DNA of 64,000 bases from Amyelois transitella (GCF_032362555.1 NC_083523.1:6857501-6921500); one strand, 5' to 3'; numbered from the stretch's first letter, positions 11,456-22,777 are shown. Made by a program: numbers and translations. Notes: generated from the letters alone by a model not told the origin.

Positions 11456-12750
11456 TTAATAGAGAAGGATGACTATGACTGGTTGATGATTGCTTAATGT
11501 GAGTAACGTCAGCAAAGGTTTATTACCAGAGCATTGATGCCTCTGTGTCATGCTTGTAGGTTAGGTACCTATAGGTTAGTAGGTACCTACACCTATGTTA
11601 TTTATTACAATCAAGGATGCTTGAGCTTTGAGAAGGGCTGTGTTTCTCTGCGTGATGGTAAATCACCGGATAAGATTGTAGCGGGAGCGATGATTCGGCT
11701 CGGGTCGCCACCAAAGGGAAGATCTTCCGCCAGGCTAGGTGTTATGCCTGGGGAACCGCGGCTCCTGGTGATGTTGCAACGACGCAACAATCCATGAAAT
11801 CTTTGAAATCGCGATTTAGATTCTTCGCTGCTATTGCCTGAGCGCGTCAATTTCTTCACGATTTTGAAATTTTACAGTAATTTTGTTTGATTGGATGTTG
11901 TGACGAGTTGCGTAGAGATGTCGCCACAAGATTTTATATTTAACGTGATCGGGGAACCGTGATTGATTCGAGGATCGTATCGTGCACAAACTAAATAGAG
12001 ATACTATGTATCGTGAGCTCAATAAGAAGAAGTTATTCTTAATAAGTACTTGTTTTTAAAAGTAGTCAATTGATTGTAAATCAGTTCTCGTGCCCTAACT
12101 TATTAAAAATATTCATGTCATCATGTCATGCTAGCCAGGGCTTGAATTACCTACCTTTAAAAAGTTGATATCATTATTATTGTCAAGTTTACCGTTATAC
12201 TCATACAACGTTATCAGTAAAGTTAACGATAAGAAGTATCGTTAAGACTGTTCAACGTTAATTAAATGGAACACAATGGACACGGAAAGGCAACAACGCT
12301 TTCGTGTAGATATTATAACATTTATTGATAACGTTATTTATAAGGTGAATTGGTATCGTTATTCATAACGTTAATTAGTGGCCTTATTAGGCTATTTGAC
12401 TGTATTAAAAATATACATTTCTTTTATGTCATCAGTCTTAATATTATTTTTTTGGAGCGATTTGTAATAACGCGAGAAAAAATATTGCATTATTTTAACA
12501 AAATCCGTCTCAGAAAATTAGGTTTTTTATGCAGCAGTCACGTGACTAAAAACGAACGTGATTGGCTATTTCTATTATGACGTCAATTATCCATAAACAG
12601 ACTGTGGATCGTATCGTTCCTTAGTGTTCGCTATTATTTTTCAAGATTTTATAAGTGTTTGAACGCTCAGGATTACTCAGATAACATAGGTATTTAATAA
12701 TGGAAACCAATTCCGCGAAAGCTGACAGTCGAAACCTACCAAAAGTAATA
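11456..12750. other. Intergenic DNA, unexplained
   Basis: No gene could be supported. The minus-strand ORF at 11611-11859 (82 codons) has no recognisable features. Around 12170-12375 several AACGTTA-type words occur in both orientations (AACGTTATC, GATAACGTTA, AACGTTAATTA), as in a decayed MITE. At 12385-12600 the sequence resembles, in opposite orientation, the AT-rich repeat at 18020-18400 (shared word ggctatttgac). Confidence 0.4.
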
Positions 12751-12986
12751 ATATAATAATATAATAAATATCTTTATTTCTGTACCAACTTAGATCAAAC
12801 ATATTTGTGACCGAGATCTCCTTTTAAGTAAGGAATTACCTGTGTTAGGAGATCCCGCTCTTCAATAACAACAAGTATTTAAGTTTACGTAGTACATCAT
12901 TAAAGTATTAACTGAGTCTAAATGTTAATTTTGTTTAATACAATTTTACTAAGTAACTGTTTTATGTAAGTGTAGGTATAAATGTG

Positions 12987-13017
<31 letters not shown>

Positions 13018-13027
13018 ACGTTATTAT

Positions 13028-13276
13028 TTATAAGTTTAATTGTTCACACAGGGTTTCAATTTCGTCGTAGTTTAGAGATTTCAAATGTGTAGCCAAAATT
13101 ATTTTAGCATTATGTTTAATGTGGGGGTAAAAATTTATTTTTCTATTTAATCTATTATATAGAAGTGCCGATTGTCGAGTGTATTGACGTCTTGCAAAAA
13201 GGGTCTTAACAATAGGCAGTGGGACAACGCCATGGTTTCGTGCGTAACAAATCTGGTTGAAATAGAACAGTACCAT
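13028..13276 (-). CDS. LINE ORF2 C-terminal segment in shifted frame
   Basis: About 80 codons continue ORF2 after the frameshift and end LCEQLNL with a stop at 13028. The content (YTRQSALLYNRLNRK) suits the C terminus of CR1-like LINEs, and the stop sits a few bases before the A-run. Confidence 0.7.
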   Translation of the reverse strand: MVLFYFNQICYARNHGVVPLPIVKTLFARRQYTRQSALLYNRLNRKINFYPHIKHNAKIILATHLKSLNYDEIETLCEQLNL

Positions 13277-15986
13277 GGAATTTGAGGACTGTATTCAAAA
13301 TATATAGTCCACGAACCGTGAGTAGATCACACAGGCTATATAGACAAGAAGTGGAAAAGGTGTATGGCTTAAAGCACATAACTTTTAATAAGGCTCTTTG
13401 GGACCTTTCGACCTCCAACATTTTCGTTTTAGTAGCTCCACCCCATACCGGAATACAGTAAACTATGATGGATTGCACAAGTGATAAATAAATTTGTTTC
13501 AATAATTTCTTATTAGCGACATGTCTTAAAGATTTAAAAATCCATATCATTTTGCGAATTCTGCTTATGACGAGGTCCAGATGGTCATGCCAAGTAAGTC
13601 GCTGGTCAATAAGTACACCTAAGTATTTGACTTTATCTATTTTATTGATAGTTTCGCAGTCACAATCTATTTTTGCAGAGCCACATGTATGTAATTTTAT
13701 TTCAAAATTAACTGGCTGAGAACTTCTATAGTTAGAGAAAGTGACATAATTAGTTTTGGTAGTATTCAAAGTTAATAAATTACATTTCAGCCAATCGGCT
13801 ACCTTAGTAAGACCCTCTTCAGTACTTTTGCGGACATCGTCCCATGTATCCCCCGAAAACACTATTGCTGTGTTGTCAGCGTAACAGAAAACTTTACCAT
13901 TTGAAATTTTTAAGTTACAAAGAGAGTTTATATAGATAAGGAAAAGTGTGGGGCCCAGAACACTGCCTTGGGGAACGCCAAATGTAACAGAAGATTCTTC
14001 ACTGATATAATTACCTACTTTTACGCTTTGTGTACGATTGCTGAGAAAATCGTTGAATAAAGACAAAGGGAGGCCTCTTACACCAATAGCTTCCATCCTC
14101 TGCATAAGAATGGGTATGGAGACAGTATCAAAGGCTTTCTTTAGATCTATGAAAGCAGTTACGCACTTTTTACCTTGATCGACTGTCTGAACGATAAGTG
14201 ACGACAAGTCCAAGACAGCATCTTCAGTAGAGATACTGGGCCTGAAACCGTATTGCGATGTAGAAATGAGTTTAAATTTTTCTAGATACTGCTGAAGTCT
14301 TACATTAATTAGCTTTTCCAGTATCTTGGCGAAAGGTGACGGAACGGAGATGGGTCTGAAATTATTCATGTCTTTTTTATCACCACTCTTATGCACAGGG
14401 GTAACCACAGCACGTTTAAGAGCTTTTGGAAAGACGGCTTGCTCAAAACATAGATTAGCTAGTCGTGTCAAAACAGGAACAATTATTTCGTGGGCAAGTT
14501 TTAAGAAGCGGGTAGGGATATTATCCCATCCAGGAGCACAATCAGTTCTGAGACTCATTAAAACAGAATAAACCTCAAGACCGTCAGTTTCGGTTAGAAC
14601 AAAAGATGATAAATGTGGTGCGTCCTCATAAATGTTATCGGAAGTGTTTTGTTTTTTATTTAGAATATCCTCGGCTAGATTCTTTCCCACATTAGCAAAG
14701 AACTCATTGACAGAATTAACTGCTTGTTGAGGATTTGCGTATGTATCAAGTAAATCTAAGTTTTGAATTTTATTATTATTACGATAAGAGATGTTATTAA
14801 TAGCTTTCCATAACGTTTTTGGGTTTTTACTACTTTTATTTAGTAAATTTCTTTCATACTTTCTCTTTAACTTCTTAATTAAATTATTACAAAAATTTCT
14901 ATACCTTCTGTAGGTTATTTTTAAAGTTTCATTTAACGGATCCGCGCGTAGTTTCTTTTGCATAGCATTCCTATTTCGTATACAACGTACAATGCCAGGA
15001 GTAATCCATGGCTTTAGTATGTGATCTTTAGATGGTAAATATTTAGTAGTGGTGTGATTCAATAGACATAGGTTAACTTTTTGAATCATAGAATTGACCA
15101 GAATGCAAGGATTGTCATAGCTAATTATATTCATAAAGTCACTGTCTCTCAAACTTATTAATGCTTTTTCATAGTCTATTATCTTTTTATTTCGACATAG
15201 GTTATAGGTACAAGTGTCTTTAGACATTTTGAGTAATATAAGACGATGGTCTGTGATACTTGAATCAAATACAGTAACATGAGCAGTGGTTTTACTACTG
15301 TCTAGTTTGAGGATAAAATGATCCAGGCAAGAGGACTCTCTAGTGGGAAAATAGTGACCAGGAAAAAGTCCATGAGAAACCACCATGTCCAGATATAGAC
15401 ATCTGTTTTTAATTTCATATTCTTTTTCATCGGGTCTACGAAGTAAGTTGATATTGATATCACCGGTTATAATAATGTTTTTACAAGAATTTAATTTAAT
15501 AAGGTGGGAACTTAAGGAATTTATAAAGGGTTCAACATTGCGGTTTGATGGGGAGCGGTATATTCCCAAGATAGTTATGTTAGATGATAGTAAGGTTATT
15601 TGCAAACACGAAGCATGAGTTAATTTTATTTCCGTGACATTCATTTTATGTCCAGCTTTTATAAAAGCTGTGACTCCATCGCACTGATTAATGTGATGTG
15701 AAGTACAAAAAGAGGAGTAATTACGTATTTGAGGCATAGGTTTCTTAGGGTCTAATCTACACTCCGTTAAAACAAGTACATCGATATCGTGTTTAAAATT
15801 ACTTATATTTACTTGTAGATCGTCGATGTTTTTATATATACTTCGAATGTTTTGAGTGATGACAGTGAAGTCTGATTTGTTAAGAGAATTCGGTTTCATA
15901 ATAAAATCTTCAATAGATGTTAAAGTCGATTGAGCAGTATGAAAGTTATCAATTTCTTGCATAATTGTCGTTTTAGAGCTATCCAT
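13206..15986 (-). CDS. LINE ORF2: endonuclease and reverse transcriptase, with YADN active site
   Basis: The 926-codon frame encodes an APE-type endonuclease (about residues 38-255) with TQN46, TE75, GDIN (D176, N178), LDH (D222) and TDH (D246, H247). A reverse transcriptase follows: FRPIS, FIDLKKAFDT, GVPQGSVLGP, then CYADNTAI instead of the usual YADD. The second catalytic Asp is Asn705 (codon 13872-13874), explained by one GAC to AAC change. Near 13255-13285 the frame shifts; the natural C terminus continues in another frame to a stop at 13028 (FNQICYARNHGVVPLPI, then LYNRLNRKINF). The protein should make and insert cDNA at its nick site, but the Asn should greatly reduce or abolish polymerisation. 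Confidence 0.88.
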   Translation of the reverse strand: MDSSKTTIMQEIDNFHTAQSTLTSIEDFIMKPNSLNKSDFTVITQNIRSIYKNIDDLQVNISNFKHDIDVLVLTECRLDPKKPMPQIRNYSSFCTSHHINQCDGVTAFIKAGHKMNVTEIKLTHASCLQITLLSSNITILGIYRSPSNRNVEPFINSLSSHLIKLNSCKNIIITGDININLLRRPDEKEYEIKNRCLYLDMVVSHGLFPGHYFPTRESSCLDHFILKLDSSKTTAHVTVFDSSITDHRLILLKMSKDTCTYNLCRNKKIIDYEKALISLRDSDFMNIISYDNPCILVNSMIQKVNLCLLNHTTTKYLPSKDHILKPWITPGIVRCIRNRNAMQKKLRADPLNETLKITYRRYRNFCNNLIKKLKRKYERNLLNKSSKNPKTLWKAINNISYRNNNKIQNLDLLDTYANPQQAVNSVNEFFANVGKNLAEDILNKKQNTSDNIYEDAPHLSSFVLTETDGLEVYSVLMSLRTDCAPGWDNIPTRFLKLAHEIIVPVLTRLANLCFEQAVFPKALKRAVVTPVHKSGDKKDMNNFRPISVPSPFAKILEKLINVRLQQYLEKFKLISTSQYGFRPSISTEDAVLDLSSLIVQTVDQGKKCVTAFIDLKKAFDTVSIPILMQRMEAIGVRGLPLSLFNDFLSNRTQSVKVGNYISEESSVTFGVPQGSVLGPTLFLIYINSLCNLKISNGKVFCYADNTAIVFSGDTWDDVRKSTEEGLTKVADWLKCNLLTLNTTKTNYVTFSNYRSSQPVNFEIKLHTCGSAKIDCDCETINKIDKVKYLGVLIDQRLTWHDHLDLVISRIRKMIWIFKSLRHVANKKLLKQIYLSLVQSIIVYCIPVWGGATKTKMLEVERSQRALLKVMCFKPYTFSTSCLYSLCDLLTVRGLYILNTVLKFHGTVLFQPDLLRTKPWRCPTAYC

Positions 15987-16318
15987 AAAATAGGTATCTA
16001 AAAGAAATGTGTGTGAAATTTAGAAAAGTGATGCATGTTAATAATGAATTTTTATTATAATAATATTTTTTTTACGCAATCAAAAATAGTATATGGGACG
16101 AATATTGCATTGTATTTTACAATTGGTAGTAGAAGAATATTTTTATAGATTTGTGTGTGTTTTTTTGTATATTTGACAATTTGTGTTTTGTGTGTAGTAT
16201 TAATATTATGAACAGTTACAGAGTACATGATAAAAATTGAAAAGATAAAAACGTATAGCATAGGCAGATATCTTAACAAATTAGAAATGGGAAAGTAGAT
16301 AAAAGGGCGTAGAGATAG

Positions 16319-17281
16319 TCACGACTCCAGACCTAATTTTTGAATTTGAGCTTCAGACTTAATTAAGATAATAGGCGAAGTATCATCTTTCCTCAAATAG
16401 ATCTTGCCATAAGCTGTCCAACAATATTTGAACCTTCTAGATTTGACCAATTCACGCGCTAGAAAATATAATCTTGAGCCTTTGGGTGTAAGGTGCTCTG
16501 TTACAAATATGGGGGTGTCCTCCTTAGTATGTAGTCCCAGATGCTTTGCAGTGAGCTTGTTCTTTTGCTGTACATTAAAAGATTTACAGTGTCTCATAAA
16601 ATCGGCTTTCAAAAATGTTGAGGATGTTTCCACCACGATGGGGGATTTATTTTCTCCTTCCCTGCGACTTTTTACTCTATAAATGTCAACTATGTCCTTT
16701 TTATCCATAGTGCAATTTATGTTTGTGGAGAGGGTAATTACCATCCCCACCAAAACATCCTTTGTCTCGCCGGCCTGTTTCGGCACATTCCTTATTTCAA
16801 TATTTGTCTTGCGACTGAGCATCTGACTTTCCTCAAGCTTGTTCTCCAACATCGTTATGTATTCTCGGTCCTTTTTAGCATCAACTTCTAGTTGTTGGAC
16901 TTTATTCAAAACAGCTTCATTCTGAGCCGATAAAAAAGTAACAGAACTTTCAATTTTAGTGTTGGTCAGGTGTACCTCATTAATCATATTACTCATCTTC
17001 TTTATTTCGCGTTGCTGTTCAATTAAGAGTGAGGAAAGACGGGTTAGCTCATCCTTAATATCTAGTGATGGTCCAGCAATATTATCTTCCGCACGTCTCC
17101 TTTTACTGCGAGTAAATATAAATTGCGGTGACGTCTTATCTTTGCACAATTGGCTAATGTCGGAGTCTGATAAAGATTTATCCATATCCGCCATCCTAGT
17201 TGAATTCACCTTTAAGTGTATGTTGTTATGGTTGTTCGAATCACAGTTATAACTATCCGAACTCAGACTATTCCGTAGCAA
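16319..17281 (-). CDS. LINE ORF1: coiled coil plus baculovirus FP25K-like domain
   Basis: The 320-residue frame has a basic N-terminal part (RSKRRRAED), then a predicted coiled coil (about residues 75-155, LSSLLIEQQREIKKM to MLENKLEESQ). A C-terminal domain follows, with TNIEIRNVPKQ, IVDIYRVKS, FMRHCKSFNVQQK and RLYFLARELVK. This layout matches the FP25K-like (Baculo_FP) ORF1 proteins known from insect non-LTR elements, which act as nucleic-acid chaperones. The Met at 17281 is the first in frame; a second one (MADMDKSL, about 17191) is a good alternative start. No break is visible in this ORF. Confidence 0.8.
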   Translation of the reverse strand: MLRNSLSSDSYNCDSNNHNNIHLKVNSTRMADMDKSLSDSDISQLCKDKTSPQFIFTRSKRRRAEDNIAGPSLDIKDELTRLSSLLIEQQREIKKMSNMINEVHLTNTKIESSVTFLSAQNEAVLNKVQQLEVDAKKDREYITMLENKLEESQMLSRKTNIEIRNVPKQAGETKDVLVGMVITLSTNINCTMDKKDIVDIYRVKSRREGENKSPIVVETSSTFLKADFMRHCKSFNVQQKNKLTAKHLGLHTKEDTPIFVTEHLTPKGSRLYFLARELVKSRRFKYCWTAYGKIYLRKDDTSPIILIKSEAQIQKLGLES

Positions 17282-17676
17282 TATATATTATTTGGCAGAG
17301 GCAGTCAAATCGTAGCGTATTTGTTTATTGTGACAATAAGAAATGTATACAAACTACATATAATGCTCCTCGCAGCGGACCGTGGCAAGTAGCAGTGACA
17401 ATGTAACTCGTAGATCGACTAGGTGGGGGCCACAACTCGTAGCACACGGCGGGGCGGTGGCGTAGCGATTCGTAGAATCCTCGTAGCACATACAATGAAT
17501 TGCGTTAGCGCCGACGATGCCACACGAGTTCACACGAAGCCAGTAGTGAGAAAGAGACAAAAATATCAACTGACTGTTTTCGCAGGGTGAAGTAAGTCCC
17601 CGCGCTCGCTACTCCGCGTCGTAGCCGGATCGGTATAATGGAATATTTTATTTTTATCTAGTATTCGCTCACAGAA

Positions 17677-17907
17677 TTGTCACACTTAAATCAAAGCACT
17701 TATTACAGTAAATTGTTTACACTTTTGAAAATAGTAATAGAATTTTTGAGAGAAATTACTGCGACACGTCCGCTTACAAACAGTTCAAAGGACGAAGAGG
17801 ATGGCGGAGGAGGACGAAAAGTGGACGCAATAATGGTTGGCGTCTTCTTCAAAGACAATCCAGATTTCTATGCTGCCGAACTGAGGAATGTGAAAACATT
17901 AATGTAA
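17677..17907 (+). other. Possible untranslated or short-ORF first exon upstream of CHAC2
   Basis: The block holds a 76-codon ORF that ends at acattaatgtaagta, a perfect donor context. Its second half (MVGVFFKDNPDFYAAELRN) looks protein-like, but I recognise no family. A good acceptor at 18573-18585 (ttttttctgaacag) would join it to the CHAC2 start exon as 5' leader, with this ORF upstream. It could also be the first exon of a lost gene, left beside the LINE insertion. Confidence 0.3.
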
Positions 17908-18019
17908 GTATATCTTGGTAACCACTTCACCACATCTTAGATCATGATCTGAAACCACTTCTTGCAAATATTCAAATCCATCGGCGTAGAAAAAAACAGT
18001 TTCGTAGGAGATTTTATTG

Positions 18020-18500
18020 TTGTATTAGTGCATTGAGGCACTGCACAACATTTATAGGAACTCATTTTAATAATTTTCACACATATGACGTGGCACAAGT
18101 TAAATAAAACAAGAGAAAATCAAAACTTTTCAAAACACCAACAAGCTTTGTATGATATTTACACGAAATTTACGTCACTGCATGCCATGGCCGCCATATT
18201 GCTAAAAGTCGCGTTTTGGCGGCATATTTGAATATTTCATTTTCTTTTTCGATTTTTTAATAAAATAGCTGTAATAAAGGCAGAAAAGTATTTTTGTAGG
18301 GCTCCTTATAAACAAATAAAATACCCTAAGAAAGTTTTTAGAACTTTGTCAAATAGCCTATTCAATTCAATGTCGTTATAATTATGACGTTATAAGATTA
18401 TATCACCAATATCACGCCTATGACTTTATAAGTCATATTTTTTTGTTAATATCGTTTTATAATGTTACTTTTAGTGTTAATTTGGTAACGTTACAAGTCC
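18020..18500. repeat. AT-rich MITE-like repeat
   Basis: The segment with catgccatggccgccatatt and ggcggcatatttgaatattt has the look of short non-autonomous elements common in moths. A reverse-oriented relative lies at 12385-12600. Terminal repeats could not be set. Confidence 0.35.
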
Positions 18501-18659
18501 TAATGCTAGGTGTTAATTGTCAAAGTCATTTAAGAACTCACATGTCAAAAAAGTTTAAGTTCTTTTGTGACTCTTTTTTTCTGAACAGTGTATTTATTAA
18601 ATTTTTAATGTTTTAATGAGAATTCCTTTCCTCCACTATATTATAAATCAAAAACAATT

Positions 18660-19897
18660 ATGTGGGTATTTGGGTACGGGTCTTTAATTTGGAAGGTCGA
18701 TTTCGCTTATGAAAGAAAAGTTGTAGGTTACATCAAAGGTTATCTCAGAAGATTTTATCAACACAGCGTTGATCACAGAGGAATTCCTGAAAAAGTATGT
18801 ACCTACGTATATTGCAGTCTCTATATTTGTTGACCAAAATCTTGAGGCCGCTGAACCCTCTTCACAACAGCTGAACATCCAGTGCTTCAATTTCTTTGCT
18901 ATTCAGAGAATATATGTAAGTTATATTCTCATTCAATCACATTTCTGTGAATTTTAGAATTGATAGACATAATAGAGAAATTATTACATGATAGATTTCA
19001 TACTTTTTACTTGGAATTTAATTTGTTTAAGTTTTAAAGCATAAAATTATTATTTTTGTTAATGTAGCAAACACATGTTTTTTTATTAAAATATATATAT
19101 TTTTTTAAAATTACAGCCAGGCAGAGTTGTGACTCTTATACCAAGTATAGATCCAAACAGCAAAGTATGGGGAGTGGCGTACAAAATAAGGGATCAGGAC
19201 ATTGAGCAAGTAACAAAGCATTTGGACTTCCGAGAGAAGAATGGGTATTCAAAGGAAACTGTGACATTCCACCCTAGAGATGAGAATGATGAGCCTTTTC
19301 AGTTAACTCTCTATGTTGCTACTGAGGAAAATGAATCTTATGCAGGTACTATTAATGAAACTTTTCCCATAAATATTAAAATTAATTACATTACATATCA
19401 GATTCAGGTTCATTCACTAATATAAGACATTCATTAAATCTTCTATCCAAATAAGATTGAGAAAATATATTTTTAAGTTGTCAGCTCTGTTGGCCTTTAG
19501 TCCCCTCTTATGACATCCAAAAAGAAGAAAAGCTATGTAGCTTTTCTCTGTTTCTACTGTTTATACTCATCTGATTACAGCTGATTTATAGCCACTATAC
19601 ATTAAAATTTATACTTAATTACTTATGTGTTTGCTATTTTTAAAAGATGTCTGATAAAGAATGCTATTAGCGCTAGTTTAAATTTAATAAATCTGTATTT
19701 AAAAAATTCCAGGTCCAGCATCAATTGAAAACATAGCCAAACAGGTCATATCCAGCGTCGGTCCCAGTGGCACCAACAAGGAGTATGTGTACAACTTAGC
19801 CGAAGCCATGCGTGAGATTGCTCCTCAAGTCGATGATGATCATTTGTACTCTTTAGAAGCTGCTGTAAAGAAATTAGACCCAGATTTGACAAATTAA
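18660..19897 (+). CDS. CHAC2: CHAC2, glutathione-specific gamma-glutamylcyclotransferase
   Basis: ChaC proteins split glutathione into 5-oxoproline and Cys-Gly in the cytosol. Three exons, 18660-18794, 19117-19345 and 19713-19897, join in phase (0, then 1) to give 182 residues, the usual length of CHAC2. The protein starts [12 protein letters not shown], carrying the YGSLI nucleotide/substrate loop at residues 6-10. It continues [29 protein letters not shown] and VWGVAY, and has the catalytic Glu85 in FREKNGY. The C terminus [17 protein letters not shown] is family-like. The length and sequence favour the constitutive CHAC2 type over the stress-induced CHAC1. Its 5' leader may be spliced from the exon near 17.7-17.9 kb. 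Every key residue I know is present. Confidence 0.95.
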
Positions 19898-21800
19898 CCA
19901 CTACAGAGTGGTAAAAGTTAGTTAATTGATGACCAAGAATAATATAAACTTATAATATGATTTCATCTGCCCCGTCCAATTCATCGACTACTGCCACTCT
20001 GTCAAGAGTCTTTCGATGAAGAAGATCATAAGATTTTATAAAACCGCATTACTAAAATAGTTGTGATCTAGATTTTGTCTTGCTAAACAAAGGGTTTTAT
20101 TATATTTTGGTTATAAATTCTTGGACAAAGTTTAGATGAATATTAGCTTTAAAAAAATTATTTATGTACCATTTAGTAAAATATTAATAACATTGTTATT
20201 TTCTTGCATTATAAAGTTATTTATTATTGAAAATCCAGCATTACTGAACCTTAGTTACACATATGATTACTTAATTTACTATTATAGAATCGCATTTTGT
20301 CATAATATGCTATTAATTTATTAGTATTTCCAGTAAAACATAACATATCATTTAAAATAATATATTTTCCTTGTTTTTCCCAATGGATAAATTAACCATT
20401 AGAAATATTCCTGATAGCTCTGAATAGCTCATTATGTGTTTTAATTTAGATATAAACATTTTCTTACTTTAAATGTTTCCTTTTTGAGTGACTGACAGAC
20501 CACTCACAACCTAAACCCACTGGGTCTAGAAATGTGAAATTTGGCATGAAGGTTCATCGTGATGTAGGTGCTCCTAGAGAAAATTTCCCGCGGGAAAAGG
20601 AACTATCGGGATTTTTAGTTTAACGCGGGCGGCGAGTATTGATATGTAATAACTTAGTATGCCTTTACTTTAGACAAATAGTTTAAAGCCGAAATAGAAA
20701 GCCGTTTTTAAAATAATCTCGTGTTACTTTGAATATGTATGTATTTTTGGTTCATTATTTCACTCAATATTTCAAGTAGTAAGTTAAGGACTCTTTGATT
20801 GTCATTGAAGAATTATTTATTAGGGCTGATGTGTAGCTGTTTTGGCCTTCGGAGAATTCGTATCCTACTTTTTAATCAGTAATTATTTATTATTTACGCT
20901 TTTAAGTGTATGATGAGATTGGGCAGAATATAGTCCATTTGTTAAGGTACTGAAAGTATTTTGATACGTGTTATAAAAAATATACACTTAAAATAGCAAA
21001 AGGAATTCATTAGTTAACCATTCATTACATAACCTTAGGCCATTTTCGAAATCAAAATTCGGAGCTAGTTTATAGGACATCTGTTGTTTCATTTTGCTTT
21101 TTGTCTCAATGCCTGTGAGATTCATTTAAAAAAATATTTTTCAACGAAAAGATTAAATTTATTTTAGTATTTATCTAAAGAAATCGACATTAGATATACT
21201 TTGTTGTTTGGTTTAACTTTTTTTTGTCCGCCAAATGCCCTAAGAGTCTAGAGGTGCAACAATATAAGTTATCACATAATCAACTGTGATAAACTGTAAT
21301 CTAATGTAATGTTTCTGTGTAAGTTAGTACAATGAACATATGTGAATTATTCTTAGCTTTTGATACTAAAGGAGGCTTGCACGTTTTTATTAAATATCCT
21401 CCATATAGACACAAATTTTAATACCAGTTCGCTTAATAAGAAGAATTTGCTTAGAAAATGCTATAATTGTGAATATAGTTTTCAAAATTGCTATTAGAAA
21501 GCGCAGATCACGTCTCCTTCGAATAGAACACAAGGTTTACGTACGTAAAACGACTGCCTAAATCTTGTATGAAAAATTCAGTGTTACTTCCAATGTTCAA
21601 GGTTACTTGAAGAATGTGTGCAATAGTAGATAATAATATTCTGATTATGTGTGTATTGTTATGTAAATCTTAACTCAAAATGTGATATTTACGCCTAGTG
21701 GGAAGCCTTTTGTGTTAACTTATATTTGTAACTGATGCGTAGGTAATATTTAAGATGTTCATTTTATTTATTATTCAAATAAAGAAAATTTTCAAAACGT
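19898..21800 (+). other. CHAC2 3' untranslated region with an internal repeat
   Basis: A long AT-rich stretch runs to AATAAA at 21778-21783, the best poly(A) signal before the next gene. At about 20480-20640 it contains an interspersed element with gaaatttggcatgaaggttc and cccgcgggaaaaggaacta, a family also seen at 58845-58950. Near 19460-19520 there are faint traces of element A. Confidence 0.5.
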
Positions 21801-21819
21801 TCTTTAATAACAAAATACT

Positions 21820-22777
21820 TTTATTTCAAGGTCAAAACATCACTTAACAAAACGAAATATTGGTAGAAAAATATGAATACTATTATTCAAGTTAAAATAA
21901 CATTAAATTGATAAAAATATTTTAAAAAGAAACTTTACAAAGAAAAATAAAGCTAGTTGAGTTATCGAAAGTAGTAAAAGTTTGATTATACTTAATTATG
22001 TAAAAATTATAACATTTATTTCAGAAAGAATATCTATACAAACTTCATTTATAAAAACATTCTGCAATTGAATATCTTAAAACTATTTTATAATGACAAT
22101 TCCAGCATTAACAAATATATCATGTCATTATCCCTTACGGGGTAGACAGAGCCGACAGTCTTTAAAACCCTGAAAGGCTTAATGGCAATAATAGTGTTAT
22201 TATGTTATGGTATTCTTCATTCGGGATCATTTAATATTTAACAAAAAGTTCTTTCGATGTGAGGTGGCAGATAGGAGTGTCACATGGCACTTACGTTTAT
22301 CAGCATTTCGATAACCCAACCAAACCTAACTGTACGAAGATAAAAAATTGGAGGAAGTCTGGCCTTAATTATTTTTATACAAAATAAATTATCAAATACT
22401 TTTACTCTTTGTAGGCTTAACACGCACTCTGATTGATACTTATTACTTTAAAAAATATATTATTGGCCACAGCGACATAAATCTATATTATCCAGATTTC
22501 TGTCTAGAGCGCTGGTAACTTTTTATATAAGTTTACTATTTTGCTACAAATGAAAATGTTATCAAGTAAATTTCAACAAAGTTTCACAAAAACAAACCAC
22601 TAAAACATGTTAGTTCACTTTTATAGAAAGCAATCCGAGTCCCAGTGAGTGTTAAAACCGAATGTTTATCAAAAGATTATAACTCTGACGTCATCATGTT
22701 AATGATTATCTTTGGTAGGTTTGCAGCAATGCAGTACCTATGCAATATCACTTCACTTTATCTAACTAGGCACAAAC
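21820..22777 (-). other. 3' untranslated region of the minus-strand disordered-protein gene
   Basis: AATAAA on the minus strand at 21825-21820 lies about 950 bases after the stop at 22778. It is 37 bases from the CHAC2 signal, so the two transcripts meet tail to tail. A short element A remnant is inside at 22120-22190. Confidence 0.5.
22120..22190 (-). repeat. Element A fragment
   Basis: Only the tail-side 70 bases remain (tatcccttacggggtagaca). Confidence 0.6.

Larger units (their letters stand above)
12752..17640 (-). mobile_element. Nearly full-length two-ORF LINE (CR1/L2-like)
   Basis: The element of about 4.9 kb has, in sense direction, a GC-rich 5' leader (about 17640-17282), ORF1 (17281-16319), a 330-bp spacer, ORF2 with endonuclease and reverse transcriptase (15986-13028, with one frameshift) and a 3' untranslated region. 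An A-run of about 30 (12988-13017) follows ORF2. The sequence then continues to aataaagatatttattat and an ATA/TAT-rich microsatellite near 12752, which I take as the 3' terminus because CR1/L2-like LINEs often end in short tandem repeats; the A-run itself is the alternative end. I could not identify target-site duplications. It looks young, with one visible frameshift and one substituted catalytic residue. Confidence 0.85.

Noticed and set aside
12988-13017. T-run as proof that the LINE ends here
   Set aside because: The DNA beyond it still looks like a LINE 3' region ending in aataaagatatttatt, so the end was placed near 12752; kept as an alternative only.
14326-14571. Plus-strand ORFs inside the LINE
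   Set aside because: Antisense shadows of ORF2; the same holds for 15385-15618, 16428-16682 and 16959-17252.
18818-18915. Exon-like segment in CHAC2 intron 1 with good AG and GT sites
   Set aside because: Only 23 bases separate it from exon 1, too short for an intron, and read-through from exon 1 meets a stop.
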